Counted from the first letter of the stretch, positions 1 through 8,601 are shown. The stretch: 64,000 bases of DNA from Rhizobium sp. NFR03 (GCF_900111275.1 NZ_FOGR01000003.1:62001-126000), one strand, 5' to 3'. Notes: generated by a model from the letters alone, not told the origin. Program-made: numbers and translations.

Positions 1-852
1 CGCCTTCTGCTGGAGCCAGGGGATACGGTGCTGGTGGACGATCCATGCTACTTCAATTTCCACGCCTTGTTGCGTGCTCATCGTGCACGGATCGTCGGCA
101 TTCCCTACACCCCGACCGGACCGGATATAGAGGCCTTCACCAAAGCGGTCGCGGATCACCGACCGCGACTCTACATCACCAATTCCGCCATCCACAATCC
201 GACGGGCGCAATCCTTTCACCGGTCACGGCCCATCGCGTCCTGAAGATCGCCGAGCAAAGTGACGTCGTCATCATTGAGGATGACATTTTTGCCGATTTT
301 GAACATAGCCCTGCCCCGCGGCTGGCGGCTTTCGACGGGCTCGACCGCGTCATTCATATCGGCAGCTTCTCAAAGACGCTGTCCGCTTCCGGACGCTGCG
401 GCTTCATCGCCGCAAAGCCGGACTGGATCGACAGCCTCACGGACCTGAAGATCGCCACGACCTTTGGCGGCGGCCGCATGACCGCGGAACTGGTCTACAG
501 CGTCCTGAGCGACGGCAGCTACCGCAAACATCTGGAGACGCTCCGCCAGCGGCTGTCTGTGGCTATGCAGACCGTTTCGGTACGACTTGGAAACCTCGGC
601 ATCCGTCCATGGCTCGATCCACAGGCCGGCATGTTTCTCTGGTGCGGACTTCCCGAGGACGTTGACGCCACCGCTGCGGCGCGCAGCGCTTTGCAGCGGG
701 GACTCGTCCTTGCACCCGGCAACGTCTTCAGTCTCTCGCAAAGCGCGACCACCTTCATGCGCTTCAACGTGTCCCAGATGCAGGAGCCGCACGTTTTCGA
801 CATCTTGCGCGATGTTCTGAAGGAACAACGCGGCCAGGGCACAAGCTCCTAG
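1..852 (+). CDS. PLP-dependent aminotransferase, MocR/class I-II type (5' truncated)
   Basis: The reading frame is open from the first base, so the N-terminus lies outside the window; a GTG at 28 lies inside the fold and is not a real start. The 283 visible residues are the large and small domains of a fold-type I, class I/II aminotransferase. They include a GDTVLVDDPCY segment, the NPTG motif, EDDIFADF (PLP-ring aspartate) and SFSKTLSAS, whose lysine codon at 373-375 would bind PLP. The wording of these motifs resembles MocR/PdxR regulators, which carry an N-terminal GntR helix-turn-helix, but that part cannot be seen. Substrate and regulatory role are therefore open. The next gene is convergent. 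Confidence 0.8.
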   Translation, partial: RLLLEPGDTVLVDDPCYFNFHALLRAHRARIVGIPYTPTGPDIEAFTKAVADHRPRLYITNSAIHNPTGAILSPVTAHRVLKIAEQSDVVIIEDDIFADFEHSPAPRLAAFDGLDRVIHIGSFSKTLSASGRCGFIAAKPDWIDSLTDLKIATTFGGGRMTAELVYSVLSDGSYRKHLETLRQRLSVAMQTVSVRLGNLGIRPWLDPQAGMFLWCGLPEDVDATAAARSALQRGLVLAPGNVFSLSQSATTFMRFNVSQMQEPHVFDILRDVLKEQRGQGTSS

Positions 853-879
853 ATTACGCCTGGCGGCTCCCGTTCAAGA

Positions 880-2013
880 TCACTTCCAACTCGTATAGTC
901 GCCCGCCGTGCAGCCGAAAGGCGCGCGCTGCTCTCCGAAGCGCTTCTTCAGCTGGTCGCACCCCCATTCGTTGACCGGTGCCGGCATCATGTTGTTGATA
1001 TCCATGCCCGGCGACTGGAACTGCGTATCCGAGGCGAGAACGTACCAGAGCCAGAAACCAACAACGCCGACCACCATAAGAAGCAGCACACCGATCAGGA
1101 TCTGCAGTCGCTTCCAGATCGACATCGTCTGGCGCGGTGCTTCCACGAGCAGCGGGCGACCGTCATGGCCGTCTGGCACCTGCTGGAAGGGCAGAAGCGC
1201 ATCTGCACGCTCCGCATCCGTCAGCTCCACCCTCGTCAGACGATCATCAAGCAGCACCGGGAGCGCCGTATTGCCATGCCGGACGGCGAGAGCGACCGGC
1301 TTACCCCCGTTCGCACCCACAATCATAGGCTCCTCGCCCTTTTGCATCTTCGTATAGGCCGAGCGCTTCGTCTTATCGTCCGCGATCGAATCGTTATACG
1401 TGATCGAGAGCATGTTGCGCTTGCGATCGAATGCGGCAATCTCCACCGGCACCACAGCAAGCATGGCGGGATGCCGCAGTTTTCTAAGGACGCGCCAGAT
1501 CCGCAGGCCGAGAAAAATCATCCCGACACCAAGCCCCCCGAGGAAAAGAACGAACAGCGTCAACGTGATAATACGGTTCCAGAGCTTGTCGAGGCCGAGG
1601 CTCATCGTCGCCAGTTCCGGATGATCACCCGAGATGACGAGGCCCGTCTCGTAGTCCCCGACATGAAAGTCGACGAACATGATCTCGACGTCGGTTTCGT
1701 AGTCCTTGCCGGCGTAGCTGTAGACGAGGCGGGCTTCGCAATCGGTGAAGATGGCCTTGCGCGTGGTGCAGCGCCCGTTCTGGACGTCGCCGTCCTCGAT
1801 AAGGACAGGATTCTGGCTGATGGTGAAATCCCTCAGCACGCCCGGCCCTTCCCATACGAGCAGGAAAATGCAAAGCGCCAGAATGACCGGCGTCGACCAG
1901 TAATAGGCCCTCGGCGTGGAGATACTATCGGGTGCCAGCCTTAGCGGACGACGGGGGAGCACGAGTTCGGGCAAATCGAAGACCTTTTCCGTATGGGCTG
2001 TTCCACCGTCCAT
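880..2013 (-). CDS. Hypothetical membrane protein with three TM segments
   Basis: This is a 377-residue protein I do not recognise as a named family; a DUF3592-like fold is possible but unproven. Hydrophobic segments lie at about residues 39-55, 148-172 and 303-326. The loop after the first segment (about 60-145) holds Cys82 and Cys92, and the C-terminal tail holds Cys355 and Cys369. If both regions face the periplasm, two disulfides are possible. The region between segments 2 and 3 is a soluble domain of about 130 residues, probably cytoplasmic. The gene stands alone, convergent with the aminotransferase and divergent from the histidine kinase gene. No catalytic motif is visible. Confidence 0.65.
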   Translation of the reverse strand: MDGGTAHTEKVFDLPELVLPRRPLRLAPDSISTPRAYYWSTPVILALCIFLLVWEGPGVLRDFTISQNPVLIEDGDVQNGRCTTRKAIFTDCEARLVYSYAGKDYETDVEIMFVDFHVGDYETGLVISGDHPELATMSLGLDKLWNRIITLTLFVLFLGGLGVGMIFLGLRIWRVLRKLRHPAMLAVVPVEIAAFDRKRNMLSITYNDSIADDKTKRSAYTKMQKGEEPMIVGANGGKPVALAVRHGNTALPVLLDDRLTRVELTDAERADALLPFQQVPDGHDGRPLLVEAPRQTMSIWKRLQILIGVLLLMVVGVVGFWLWYVLASDTQFQSPGMDINNMMPAPVNEWGCDQLKKRFGEQRAPFGCTAGDYTSWK

Positions 2014-2193
2014 GGCACAGTGGAACCGGGCGGGAAAGCCGTAGGATTACACTTACGCAGCATAGCCCGGCTATTCCCCTGATTTGCCTGAATTGGCGGT
2101 GCGCCTGACTGGAAGAATGAGCCACATGGCGCTACATCGCCGGAACGATCGTGTACTGGCTCCGACAAGTGCCGCCGACCAGAGGACCCGTTG

Positions 2194-3654
2194 ATGTTTC
2201 CTGCCAATCCCGACTGCGGGAAACTCTTCAATGAAATGGACTGGTCAGGCACACCGCTCGGCCCCCGTGAGGACTGGAGCGTCGAACTGAAAACATTGAC
2301 GAGCGTCATGCTTGGCTCTCTCCAGCCGATGCTCATCGTCTGGGGGCCCCACCAGACCACACTCTACAATGACGGCTACGCGGCGATGTGCGGCCAGCGA
2401 CATCCCGCAGCCTTCGGCCATTCGTTTCGTGCGCTATGGCATGACATCTGGGATGCCGTGGAACCCATCATCACCGATGCCTATGAAGGGCTGGGAACGT
2501 CGATGGACGATATCGAGTTTACCATGCACCGGAATGGCTATCCGGAAGAAACGCACTTCGCTTTTTCCTACACGCCAGTGCGCGATCCGTGGGGCACCGT
2601 GCTCGGCATGTTCTGCGCCTGCACGGAGATTACCACGCAGGTGATGGTCCGCCGCGCAGAACGGACGCAGCGGGAGAGGTTCCGGCAGGTGTTCGAACTC
2701 AGCCCCGGCGGAATCGCGATGCTCGTCGGCCCGAACCATGTCTTCGACTACGCGAACGAGGAATATTACTCGATGATCGGCGTCGGCCGGGACATCATCG
2801 GCAAGACCGTGGCGGAAGCCGTGGCCGAGGTCGTGCGCCAGGGATTCGTCGATATTCTCGATGGTGTCTACCGAACCGGCGAAAGCTTCATCGCGCGCAA
2901 CATGCCGATCGAACTCAATCGCGGGCCGGACGGCGAAATGCAGCGCCGCCTTATCGACCTTTCCTATCAGGCAATGCGGCAGGAAGACGGCACGATCAGC
3001 GGCATTCTCGTGCAGGCGCGCGATGTGACGGAGCCTCGAGCAGAGGAAGCCAGCCGCGAACTCCTTTCGCATGAACTCGGGCACAGGCTTAAGAATCAAC
3101 TCGCAATGGTGCAGGCGATCGCCTCGCAGACCCTGCGCAATGCTCCCGATATCGCTTCGGCACGCCAGCGGCTTTCCGAACGCCTCGCCGTTCTGAGCGC
3201 CGCGCACGACACGATTCTCGAGGGTGGCCGTGGTTCTTCGACCGTGCGCCAGCTGGTCGAGCAGATGACGGATCTACATGACGATCCCTCCGCGCCGCGC
3301 TTTCTGACATCCGGCCCTAATCTGAAGATTGGTTCCCGCCCTTCACTGTCCTTGTCGCTCATCCTGCATGAACTCGCGACGAACGCCGTGAAGCACGGTG
3401 CACTCTCCGTGCCGACCGGCAGCGTCGATCTGCGCTGGCGCGTGGTCCTGCCGGAAGCCAACCGGTTCGAGATGATATGGACGGAAAGTGGCGGCCCGAC
3501 CGTCGTCGAACCGGTCGTGAAGGGCTCGGGATCGAGGCTGATTTCGGCCGGTTTGAACGGCACATCCGACGGGCGCGCGGAGATAACGTATGCGCCCGAA
3601 GGTCTGCGCTGCATCGTGACCGCCGACCTCGAGAGCTTCCAGAGGGAACATTGA
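2194..3654 (+). CDS. HWE-family sensor histidine kinase with two PAS-like domains
   Basis: This 486-residue soluble kinase has two PAS-like sensory regions (about 30-150 and 165-285), the second ending in a typical PAC-like segment. They are followed by an HWE-type kinase core: HRLKN dimerisation/phosphoacceptor motif near residue 297, N-box HELATNAVKHG near 393, and the W-x-E signature IWTESGG near 429. No transmembrane segment is seen, so the stimulus is probably cytoplasmic. ATG 2194 is chosen because an AGAGGA ribosome-binding site lies at 2181-2186; an in-frame TTG directly before it (2191) is possible. The stop codon overlaps the start of the following receiver protein by one base (TGATG), so the two form a coupled pair. 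Confidence 0.88.
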   Translation: MFPANPDCGKLFNEMDWSGTPLGPREDWSVELKTLTSVMLGSLQPMLIVWGPHQTTLYNDGYAAMCGQRHPAAFGHSFRALWHDIWDAVEPIITDAYEGLGTSMDDIEFTMHRNGYPEETHFAFSYTPVRDPWGTVLGMFCACTEITTQVMVRRAERTQRERFRQVFELSPGGIAMLVGPNHVFDYANEEYYSMIGVGRDIIGKTVAEAVAEVVRQGFVDILDGVYRTGESFIARNMPIELNRGPDGEMQRRLIDLSYQAMRQEDGTISGILVQARDVTEPRAEEASRELLSHELGHRLKNQLAMVQAIASQTLRNAPDIASARQRLSERLAVLSAAHDTILEGGRGSSTVRQLVEQMTDLHDDPSAPRFLTSGPNLKIGSRPSLSLSLILHELATNAVKHGALSVPTGSVDLRWRVVLPEANRFEMIWTESGGPTVVEPVVKGSGSRLISAGLNGTSDGRAEITYAPEGLRCIVTADLESFQREH

Positions 3655-4043
3655 TGGACGATCACCCGCGCCACTCGCCCGTGCTCGTCGTGGAAGACGA
3701 TGGCCTTATCCGGATGGATCTCGCCGACGCCCTCTCCGATCTAGGCCTCGCCGTGATAGAGGCCGGAAACGCGGATCAGGCATTGAAGGTGATGGACACG
3801 TTGCCCGCAATCTCCGCGCTGTTCACCGACATCGACATGCCCGGCTCGATGAACGGTCTCCAGCTGGCGCATCTCGTCGCAAGCCGCAACCCCGCCTGCC
3901 CCCTCGTCATCATCTCCGGCCGCTACAACCCGGCCGACGGCACCCTACCCCAAGGCGCGGTTTTCCTGTCGAAGCCGATATCAGAGCGCTTGCTGAAGCG
4001 GACGCTGGCAGCGCTGAAGCTCATCGCAGGGGATGCCAGGTAA
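3654..4043 (+). CDS. Single-domain response regulator (receiver)
   Basis: This 129-residue protein is a bare CheY-like receiver domain with no output domain. Acidic pocket residues Glu14-Asp15-Asp16, phosphoacceptor Asp59 in FTDIDMPG, and the conserved lysine 107 in LSKP are all present. The start ATG (3654) overlaps the kinase stop, so translation is coupled and the kinase is its probable phosphodonor. A stand-alone receiver like this usually acts by protein-protein contact or as a phosphate shuttle; the target is unknown. A longer in-frame extension upstream to 3477 lies wholly inside the kinase gene and is rejected as the start. Confidence 0.88.
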   Translation: MDDHPRHSPVLVVEDDGLIRMDLADALSDLGLAVIEAGNADQALKVMDTLPAISALFTDIDMPGSMNGLQLAHLVASRNPACPLVIISGRYNPADGTLPQGAVFLSKPISERLLKRTLAALKLIAGDAR

Positions 4044-4199
4044 CATCGGAAGTGCCGTGAGCTTGCCGATGGCGCCGTGACTTTCGCATCGCGCGGTCTG
4101 TTCAGCAGCCGAACGATGCCTCGCAATGATAATTCGATGGTCGCACTCCTTTCGCCCTTGCGGCCCTGCCATCGAGCGTGTATTGCCCACCCATCGGCA

Positions 4200-4276
<77 letters not shown>

Positions 4277-4474
4277 CCGATTTTCCCTGATGATCAAAAT
4301 GTTTCAGAGATGATGGCCGCTTCGTCTGTCGCAAACCTGCGAGACGATTTTGGTGATGCTTCGAACGGAAAATTCGATAGAGCTTGCATCAAGGTCATTC
4401 CGTTTTCAGCATTTGTGCGTTATGCCACAGGAAAGCCGGCTGAGCCGGCACATGCCATGCTTGGAGTTTGAGGA

Positions 4475-4780
4475 ATGTCCGCCAAGATTTATCGTCCCGC
4501 CAAGACCGCGATGCAGTCCGGCAAGGCAAAGACCAATCTTTGGGTGCTCGAATTCGATCAGGAAACGCCCCGCACGATTGATCCGATGATGGGTTATACG
4601 AGTTCGGCCGATACGCGCCAGCAGGTCAAGCTTACCTTCGAAAGCGCGGAAGCCGCCGTTGCCTATGCCGAGCGCAACGGCATCGAATACCGCGTCATCG
4701 CGCCGAAGGACCCGACACGGAAGAACGTCTCCTATAGCGACAACTTCCGCTATAGCCGGATGCAACCCTGGACGCACTGA
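4475..4780 (+). CDS. NADH dehydrogenase accessory subunit, NDUFS4 family
   Basis: This 101-residue protein matches the ETC complex I conserved-region family, the bacterial counterpart of mitochondrial NDUFS4 (18-kDa subunit). It opens with an AKIYRPAKTAMQSGKAKT segment, has WVLEFDQETPRTIDPMMG in the middle, and ends with DNFRYSRMQPWTH, the usual C-terminus. NDUFS4 proteins sit on the peripheral arm of respiratory complex I in alphaproteobacteria and mitochondria. Here the gene is not in a nuo operon but lies between tRNA-Pro and tRNA-Arg. No signal peptide or membrane segment is seen. Two other complex I-related genes (assembly factors) lie near 24.3-25.6 kb in this window. Confidence 0.9.
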   Translation: MSAKIYRPAKTAMQSGKAKTNLWVLEFDQETPRTIDPMMGYTSSADTRQQVKLTFESAEAAVAYAERNGIEYRVIAPKDPTRKNVSYSDNFRYSRMQPWTH

Positions 4781-4810
4781 CAAACCCGCGCCGCCTTCAG
4801 CGGCGCCTAA

Positions 4811-4887
<77 letters not shown>

Positions 4888-4984
4888 TATTTCCATCGTT
4901 CAATAGTCGGGTCCAATGCGCCGTGCATTCGTGAATGAAGGATCGGACGGTGTTGTCAGACGTGCACAAAATCTGACATCACAG

Positions 4985-5012
4985 GACATCCGCTGATATT
5001 TTGGCGGATGTC
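4985..5012. terminator. Inverted repeat between tRNA-Arg and the DUF192 gene
   Basis: A perfect 9-bp inverted repeat, GACATCCGC / GCGGATGTC, encloses a 10-nt loop. It lies between the tRNA-Arg gene and the convergent DUF192 gene (stop at 5040). No T-run follows directly on either strand, so it is either a weak bidirectional terminator or another hairpin element. Confidence 0.4.
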
Positions 5013-5039
5013 AGGATACTCGTCTATCTCGGCCGGACG

Positions 5040-5528
5040 TCAGTCAGGCTTGGCCATTGGAAGCTGTCGCGGCAGGTCTATGCGGGCGCCGGGAGTGATC
5101 GACAGGGTTTTTGCCGTGCCGGCGTTTAGCTCGACCACATAGGCAACGGGCACGCGGGAATCGATGATGGCTTCGGAGTGCGGCACGGCGTTCTCGTGGA
5201 CGGTTTCCACCTTTCCGTCTTTCGACACGAACAGCATATCCAGCGGAAGGAATGTGTTCTTCATCCACATCATCACCTGACGCGTCTGACCGAAATCGAA
5301 AAGCATGCCGTGATCGGAAGGCATTTCGCGGCGGAACATCAGCCCTTGGGCGCGTTGATCGCTATCGAGCGCCAACTCCACCGTGAATGCGTGCGTCCTG
5401 CCATCCGTTGTCTCGATCGTCAGCGGCGCGCTTTCGAACGTCACGTCCGCAGCGTTCGACGACGCAGCCGCCAGCAGGATGCCCGTCATAATGATGGCGC
5501 GGCGAGCTACGTCGCGCAGGCTCAACAT
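5040..5528 (-). CDS. DUF192 family exported protein
   Basis: This protein of about 162 residues has an N-terminal signal peptide (RR-containing n-region, hydrophobic stretch around IIMTGILLAAAS, likely cleavage after SNA). A DUF192 domain follows, with the recurrent motifs AQGLMFRREMP, GMLFDFG and MMWMKNTFLPLDMLF. DUF192 proteins are small beta-rich proteins of unknown biochemical role, usually periplasmic in Gram-negatives. ATG 5528 is preferred; an in-frame GTG at 5549 would overlap the end of the upstream cold-shock gene by 11 bases and would lengthen the n-region. It is probably co-transcribed with that gene. Confidence 0.8.
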   Translation of the reverse strand: MLSLRDVARRAIIMTGILLAAASSNAADVTFESAPLTIETTDGRTHAFTVELALDSDQRAQGLMFRREMPSDHGMLFDFGQTRQVMMWMKNTFLPLDMLFVSKDGKVETVHENAVPHSEAIIDSRVPVAYVVELNAGTAKTLSITPGARIDLPRQLPMAKPD

Positions 5529-5538
5529 GCCGAACTCG

Positions 5539-6117
5539 TCAATGCGCACGGCCCGCGGGTGCGGGTACGTCAGGGTGAATTTCTGCCGCCATCAGCCCTT
5601 TGTCGCCATCGCCGAACCGCACGAGCACTGTCTGGCCGGGCCGCAGTTCGGTGAGACCGAAACGGCGCAGCGTTTCCATGTGAATGAAAATATCCTCGGT
5701 GCCATCGCCGCGGGTCAGGAAGCCGAAGCCCTTGGTGCGGTTGAACCACTTTACAAGCACGCGCTCCAGGCCACTGGTGGGCGTCACCTGAACATGCGTT
5801 TTCACGGGCGGCAGCTGCGACGGGTGCACAGCGGTCGACTGATCCATGGAGAGAATACGGAAAGCCTGGTATCCGCGGTCACGCTTCTGGATGAGCGCGA
5901 CGATGCGCGCACCCTCCAGAACCGTCTGGTAGCCATCACGGCGCAGGCATGTGACGTGCAGAAGAACGTCCTGCATGCCGTTGTCCGGAATGATGAAGCC
6001 GAAACCCTTGGCAACGTCGAACCACTTGATGACACCGGTGATCTCGATCAGGTCGAGTGCATCACCGGCAAAATCTTCATCTGGTGCGACATCTTTCGCC
6101 GAAATCCTGTCCACCAT
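5539..6117 (-). CDS. Two-domain cold-shock protein
   Basis: This 192-residue protein carries two cold-shock (OB-fold) domains. The first contains GVIKWFDVAKGFGFIIPD and the second VLVKWFNRTKGFGFLTRGDG. Both keep the aromatic RNP1-type surface (KGFGF) used to bind single-stranded nucleic acid; the RNP2 part is weaker (VLLHV in domain 1, IFIHM in domain 2). Double-CSD proteins of this kind are common in alphaproteobacteria and are thought to act as RNA chaperones. The start at 6117 (MVDRISAKD) is chosen because the upstream extension to 6240 has no recognisable domain. The DUF192 gene follows directly. Confidence 0.87.
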   Translation of the reverse strand: MVDRISAKDVAPDEDFAGDALDLIEITGVIKWFDVAKGFGFIIPDNGMQDVLLHVTCLRRDGYQTVLEGARIVALIQKRDRGYQAFRILSMDQSTAVHPSQLPPVKTHVQVTPTSGLERVLVKWFNRTKGFGFLTRGDGTEDIFIHMETLRRFGLTELRPGQTVLVRFGDGDKGLMAAEIHPDVPAPAGRAH

Positions 6118-6313
6118 TGTCTGCCAGCCCCTCGAATACGCATCACGATTGCTGCGGTTAACTGATTCTTGAGCATCAGAATAACATCGTCCCGCCGCTT
6201 GTGGGCAAGCCCCCGGAACGAAATTTGCCGCTATCGGCAAGCTATGATTCCAGCCTTGTGTCTGGCTGGCGCAGCGCTAGATAGGACAGGTAACAACAGG
6301 AAAGAGGGCTTTC

Positions 6314-6754
6314 ATGCGTTATCTGCACACAATGGTTCGGGTTAAGGACCTTGATCAGGCACTGCATTTTTACGGCACACTGTTCGGACTGCAAGAGGTG
6401 CGACGGACGGAAAATGAAAAGGGGCGCTTCACGCTCGTCTTTCTGGCCGCGCCGGGCGATGCCGATCATGCGCAGTCGCGCCTGTCGCCCTGCCTCGAGC
6501 TGACCTACAACTGGGACACCGAGGACTACACCGGCGGCCGCAACTTCGGTCACCTTGCCTACGAAGTCGATGATATCTACGCCATCTGCCAGAAACTGAT
6601 GGATGCCGGCGTCACCATCAACCGTCCACCCCGTGACGGCAACATGGCCTTCGTACGCTCGCCGGATGGCATCTCCATCGAGATCCTCCAGAAGGGCGAG
6701 CCGCTTGCACCGCAGGAGCCGTGGTCATCGATGGAAAACACAGGCGCCTGGTGA
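6314..6754 (+). CDS. gloA: Lactoylglutathione lyase (glyoxalase I)
   Basis: This 146-residue vicinal-oxygen-chelate enzyme isomerises the glutathione-methylglyoxal hemithioacetal to S-lactoylglutathione. The metal ligands His5, Glu62, His80 and Glu123 are in the expected places ([31 protein letters not shown]). The length and the ELTYNWD segment fit the short bacterial GloA class. A purine-rich ribosome-binding site (AAAGAGG) precedes ATG 6314. It stands alone, divergent from the cold-shock gene. Confidence 0.94.
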   Translation: MRYLHTMVRVKDLDQALHFYGTLFGLQEVRRTENEKGRFTLVFLAAPGDADHAQSRLSPCLELTYNWDTEDYTGGRNFGHLAYEVDDIYAICQKLMDAGVTINRPPRDGNMAFVRSPDGISIEILQKGEPLAPQEPWSSMENTGAW

Positions 6755-6787
6755 CAGTTTCCATATAACCACTCGCATTTCATGACA

Positions 6788-6817
6788 CCTTGCGGCGGAC
6801 CAGTGATCGCCGCAAGG
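6788..6817. terminator. Inverted repeat downstream of gloA
   Basis: A perfect 10-bp inverted repeat, CCTTGCGGCG / CGCCGCAAGG, with a 10-nt loop lies 34 bases after the gloA stop. There is no T-run after it, so it may be a Rho-assisted stop or an RNA-stabilising hairpin rather than a classical intrinsic terminator. Confidence 0.45.
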
Positions 6818-6956
6818 CATAACGCAAGCTCCACGCAACGGGGCTGGCGCATAGCTCTCCCTTGAGATCTGCCCGGACATTTGTTTTTGGGCATCGGCCA
6901 TGATGGCACGGTCCGCTTCTCACCTTGGATCGGGGCCGTCGTTCGGGAGATGCAAC

Positions 6957-8144
6957 GTGCGATACGGTCCTTTGTCCAACCCCTTTCTTGCCAGTGTCGG
7001 ATCGGCGGTCCTTGCCGCCGTGCTGCTCACGGGCTGCGTAACGGGCAAGCCGGTTACCGATCAGATTGTGGAAGGTGTTGTCGCACCTGAAATCGGCGAG
7101 ACGGATGTACCGGTTGTTGCATCGGGACCGACATCCGCGAGAGCGCCCGCCGGCCAAGCTTCCGGCGCAGGGGTTGCTGAGGCGCAGGCGGCACAGCCTC
7201 AGGCACCAGCACAGCCGGGTGCCATCGTCATGCAGGGAACGGGCCTCCAAGCGACATCGAGCAGCATCTTCTCCGTTGGTGGCGCGTCCGGCACTTCACC
7301 CATTTCAGGCGGCGGGTCATCGCCGGCGAGCCTTTTCCGCGCAACTCCTCAGGAGCAGGTCATGCCACCGCCCATGTTGCAGCGGCCACTGCCAGCTCAG
7401 TCCACGGATGCAGGCTATCGGGGCCGCGGCGCAGCAACGCCAACGAACGAAATACCGGCCGAGACGGCACTGGAGAGCCTGAGGCCTGCATCTGTTCCTC
7501 AAACTGTTGACACGCCGAAGGCTTCCGCGTCGCTGATCGGGTTGTTCGGCAAGCCCCAGCTGCCGGATGCGAAGAGCAGCGCCGGTCCGTCCGGTAAGCC
7601 GGCTAACAACCAGCCTCTGCCCAGCATGGCCGGCATGGCGCCACAGCAGGTCGCAGCGCTCAGCTATACAGCCCTCCCCGGCATCCATGCCCGTTCGATG
7701 TTCGCCACGGTCGACGACACTGCCGAGAATCACGACGATAACAGCCCAAAGGTTCAGATGGCTTCACTCTCAGGCCTCGCCCGGCTCGCGCCCAGCGGTC
7801 TTCTCTTGCAGACGGAGACAGTTGAGACCGGCTGCTTCAAACCACAACTGTTGAACATCCTCAAATCGGTGGAACGGCATTTCGGCAAGAAGGTGCTCGT
7901 TACCTCCGGGCGGCGTAGCCTCAGCCATAATATCAAGGTCGGCGGTCGGCCGCAGTCGCGGCACCTGACCTGCGAGGCAGCGGATATCCAGGTAGCAGGC
8001 GTCAGCAAGTGGGATGTCGCGACGTTCCTGCGTGCGTCCGAGGGGCGCGGCGGCGTCGGCACCTACTGTCACACACAGTCCGTCCATATCGACATCGGGC
8101 CGCGGCGCGACTGGAACTGGGCCTGTGGTCCCAGAAATGCATAA
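6957..8144 (+). CDS. Lipoprotein with C-terminal peptidase M15-type domain
   Basis: This 395-residue protein has a lipoprotein signal ending in LLTGC (Cys27), a long low-complexity Ala/Pro/Gly/Ser linker, and a C-terminal domain (about 290-395) of the M15 D,D-carboxypeptidase-like family. Zinc-ligand motifs are visible: SRHLTCEAADI with His336 and Asp343, and VHIDIG with His377. The family cleaves D-Ala bonds in peptidoglycan. Here the usual glycine of SxHxxGxAxD is a cysteine. GTG 6957 is chosen over ATG 6900 because GGGAGA lies 6 bases upstream and the resulting signal peptide is compact. It is likely a murein-modifying or recycling enzyme anchored in a membrane. Confidence 0.78.
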   Translation: MRYGPLSNPFLASVGSAVLAAVLLTGCVTGKPVTDQIVEGVVAPEIGETDVPVVASGPTSARAPAGQASGAGVAEAQAAQPQAPAQPGAIVMQGTGLQATSSSIFSVGGASGTSPISGGGSSPASLFRATPQEQVMPPPMLQRPLPAQSTDAGYRGRGAATPTNEIPAETALESLRPASVPQTVDTPKASASLIGLFGKPQLPDAKSSAGPSGKPANNQPLPSMAGMAPQQVAALSYTALPGIHARSMFATVDDTAENHDDNSPKVQMASLSGLARLAPSGLLLQTETVETGCFKPQLLNILKSVERHFGKKVLVTSGRRSLSHNIKVGGRPQSRHLTCEAADIQVAGVSKWDVATFLRASEGRGGVGTYCHTQSVHIDIGPRRDWNWACGPRNA

Positions 8145-8229
8145 ACGGCTGATTTAACGTCGTTTTTCTGCCTCAAACCCGCCGTCGTCCACAGCCATGA
8201 TATTTTTACGACAAAATGAGATTTGCGGC

Positions 8230-8258
8230 TTGCGGTCCTGAAAACCGCTGACTATAAG
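8230..8258 (+). promoter_or_regulatory. Promoter of the first tRNA-Glu gene
   Basis: A TTGCGG (-35) and TATAAG (-10) pair is separated by 17 bases, with the -10 box ending 20 bases before the tRNA. The same arrangement precedes the second tRNA-Glu copy, which supports it being functional. Confidence 0.65.
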
Positions 8259-8278
8259 ACGGCCACCGCAAAGCGACT

Positions 8279-8353
8279 GCGCCCTTCGTCTATCGGTTAG
8301 GACACCAGATTTTCATTCTGGGAAGAGGGGTTCGACTCCCCTAGGGCGTACCA
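8279..8353 (+). tRNA. tRNA-Glu(TTC), first copy
   Basis: This is a 75-nt cloverleaf with CCA encoded. The acceptor GCGCCCT pairs with AGGGCGT. The anticodon stem CCAGA/TCTGG encloses TTTTCAT, giving anticodon TTC. It is identical base for base to the copy at 8527-8601. Confidence 0.96.
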
Positions 8354-8481
8354 CTTTGCGGTCAAACTCCTCCTCCGATTTTTACTGAACAGCTTTAGCG
8401 TTCTCGCACATCGCGTTGGTTTTGTGTTGAAATCACTCTGAGGGCATTTGGAGAATTTCTCGGCTTCCTGCGTTTTTCCTC

Positions 8482-8510
8482 TTGCCTCCGGAAGATCCTA
8501 AGCCTATAAG
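8482..8510 (+). promoter_or_regulatory. Promoter of the second tRNA-Glu gene
   Basis: TTGCCT and TATAAG are separated by 17 bases, followed by a CGGCCACC discriminator region shared with the first copy. The position relative to the tRNA matches the first copy closely. Confidence 0.6.
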
Positions 8511-8526
8511 CCGGCCACCAGCGAAT

Positions 8527-8601
8527 GCGCCCTTCGTCTATCGGTTAGGACACCAGATTTTCATTCTGGGAAGAGGGGTTCGACTCCCCTAGGGCGTACC
8601 A
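8527..8601 (+). tRNA. tRNA-Glu(TTC), second copy
   Basis: This is a perfect duplicate of the tRNA at 8279-8353, with anticodon TTC and CCA encoded. The sequence between the copies (8354-8526) is not duplicated apart from the promoter-proximal segment. The rest of the 8145-8738 interval holds no recognisable gene. Confidence 0.96.
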
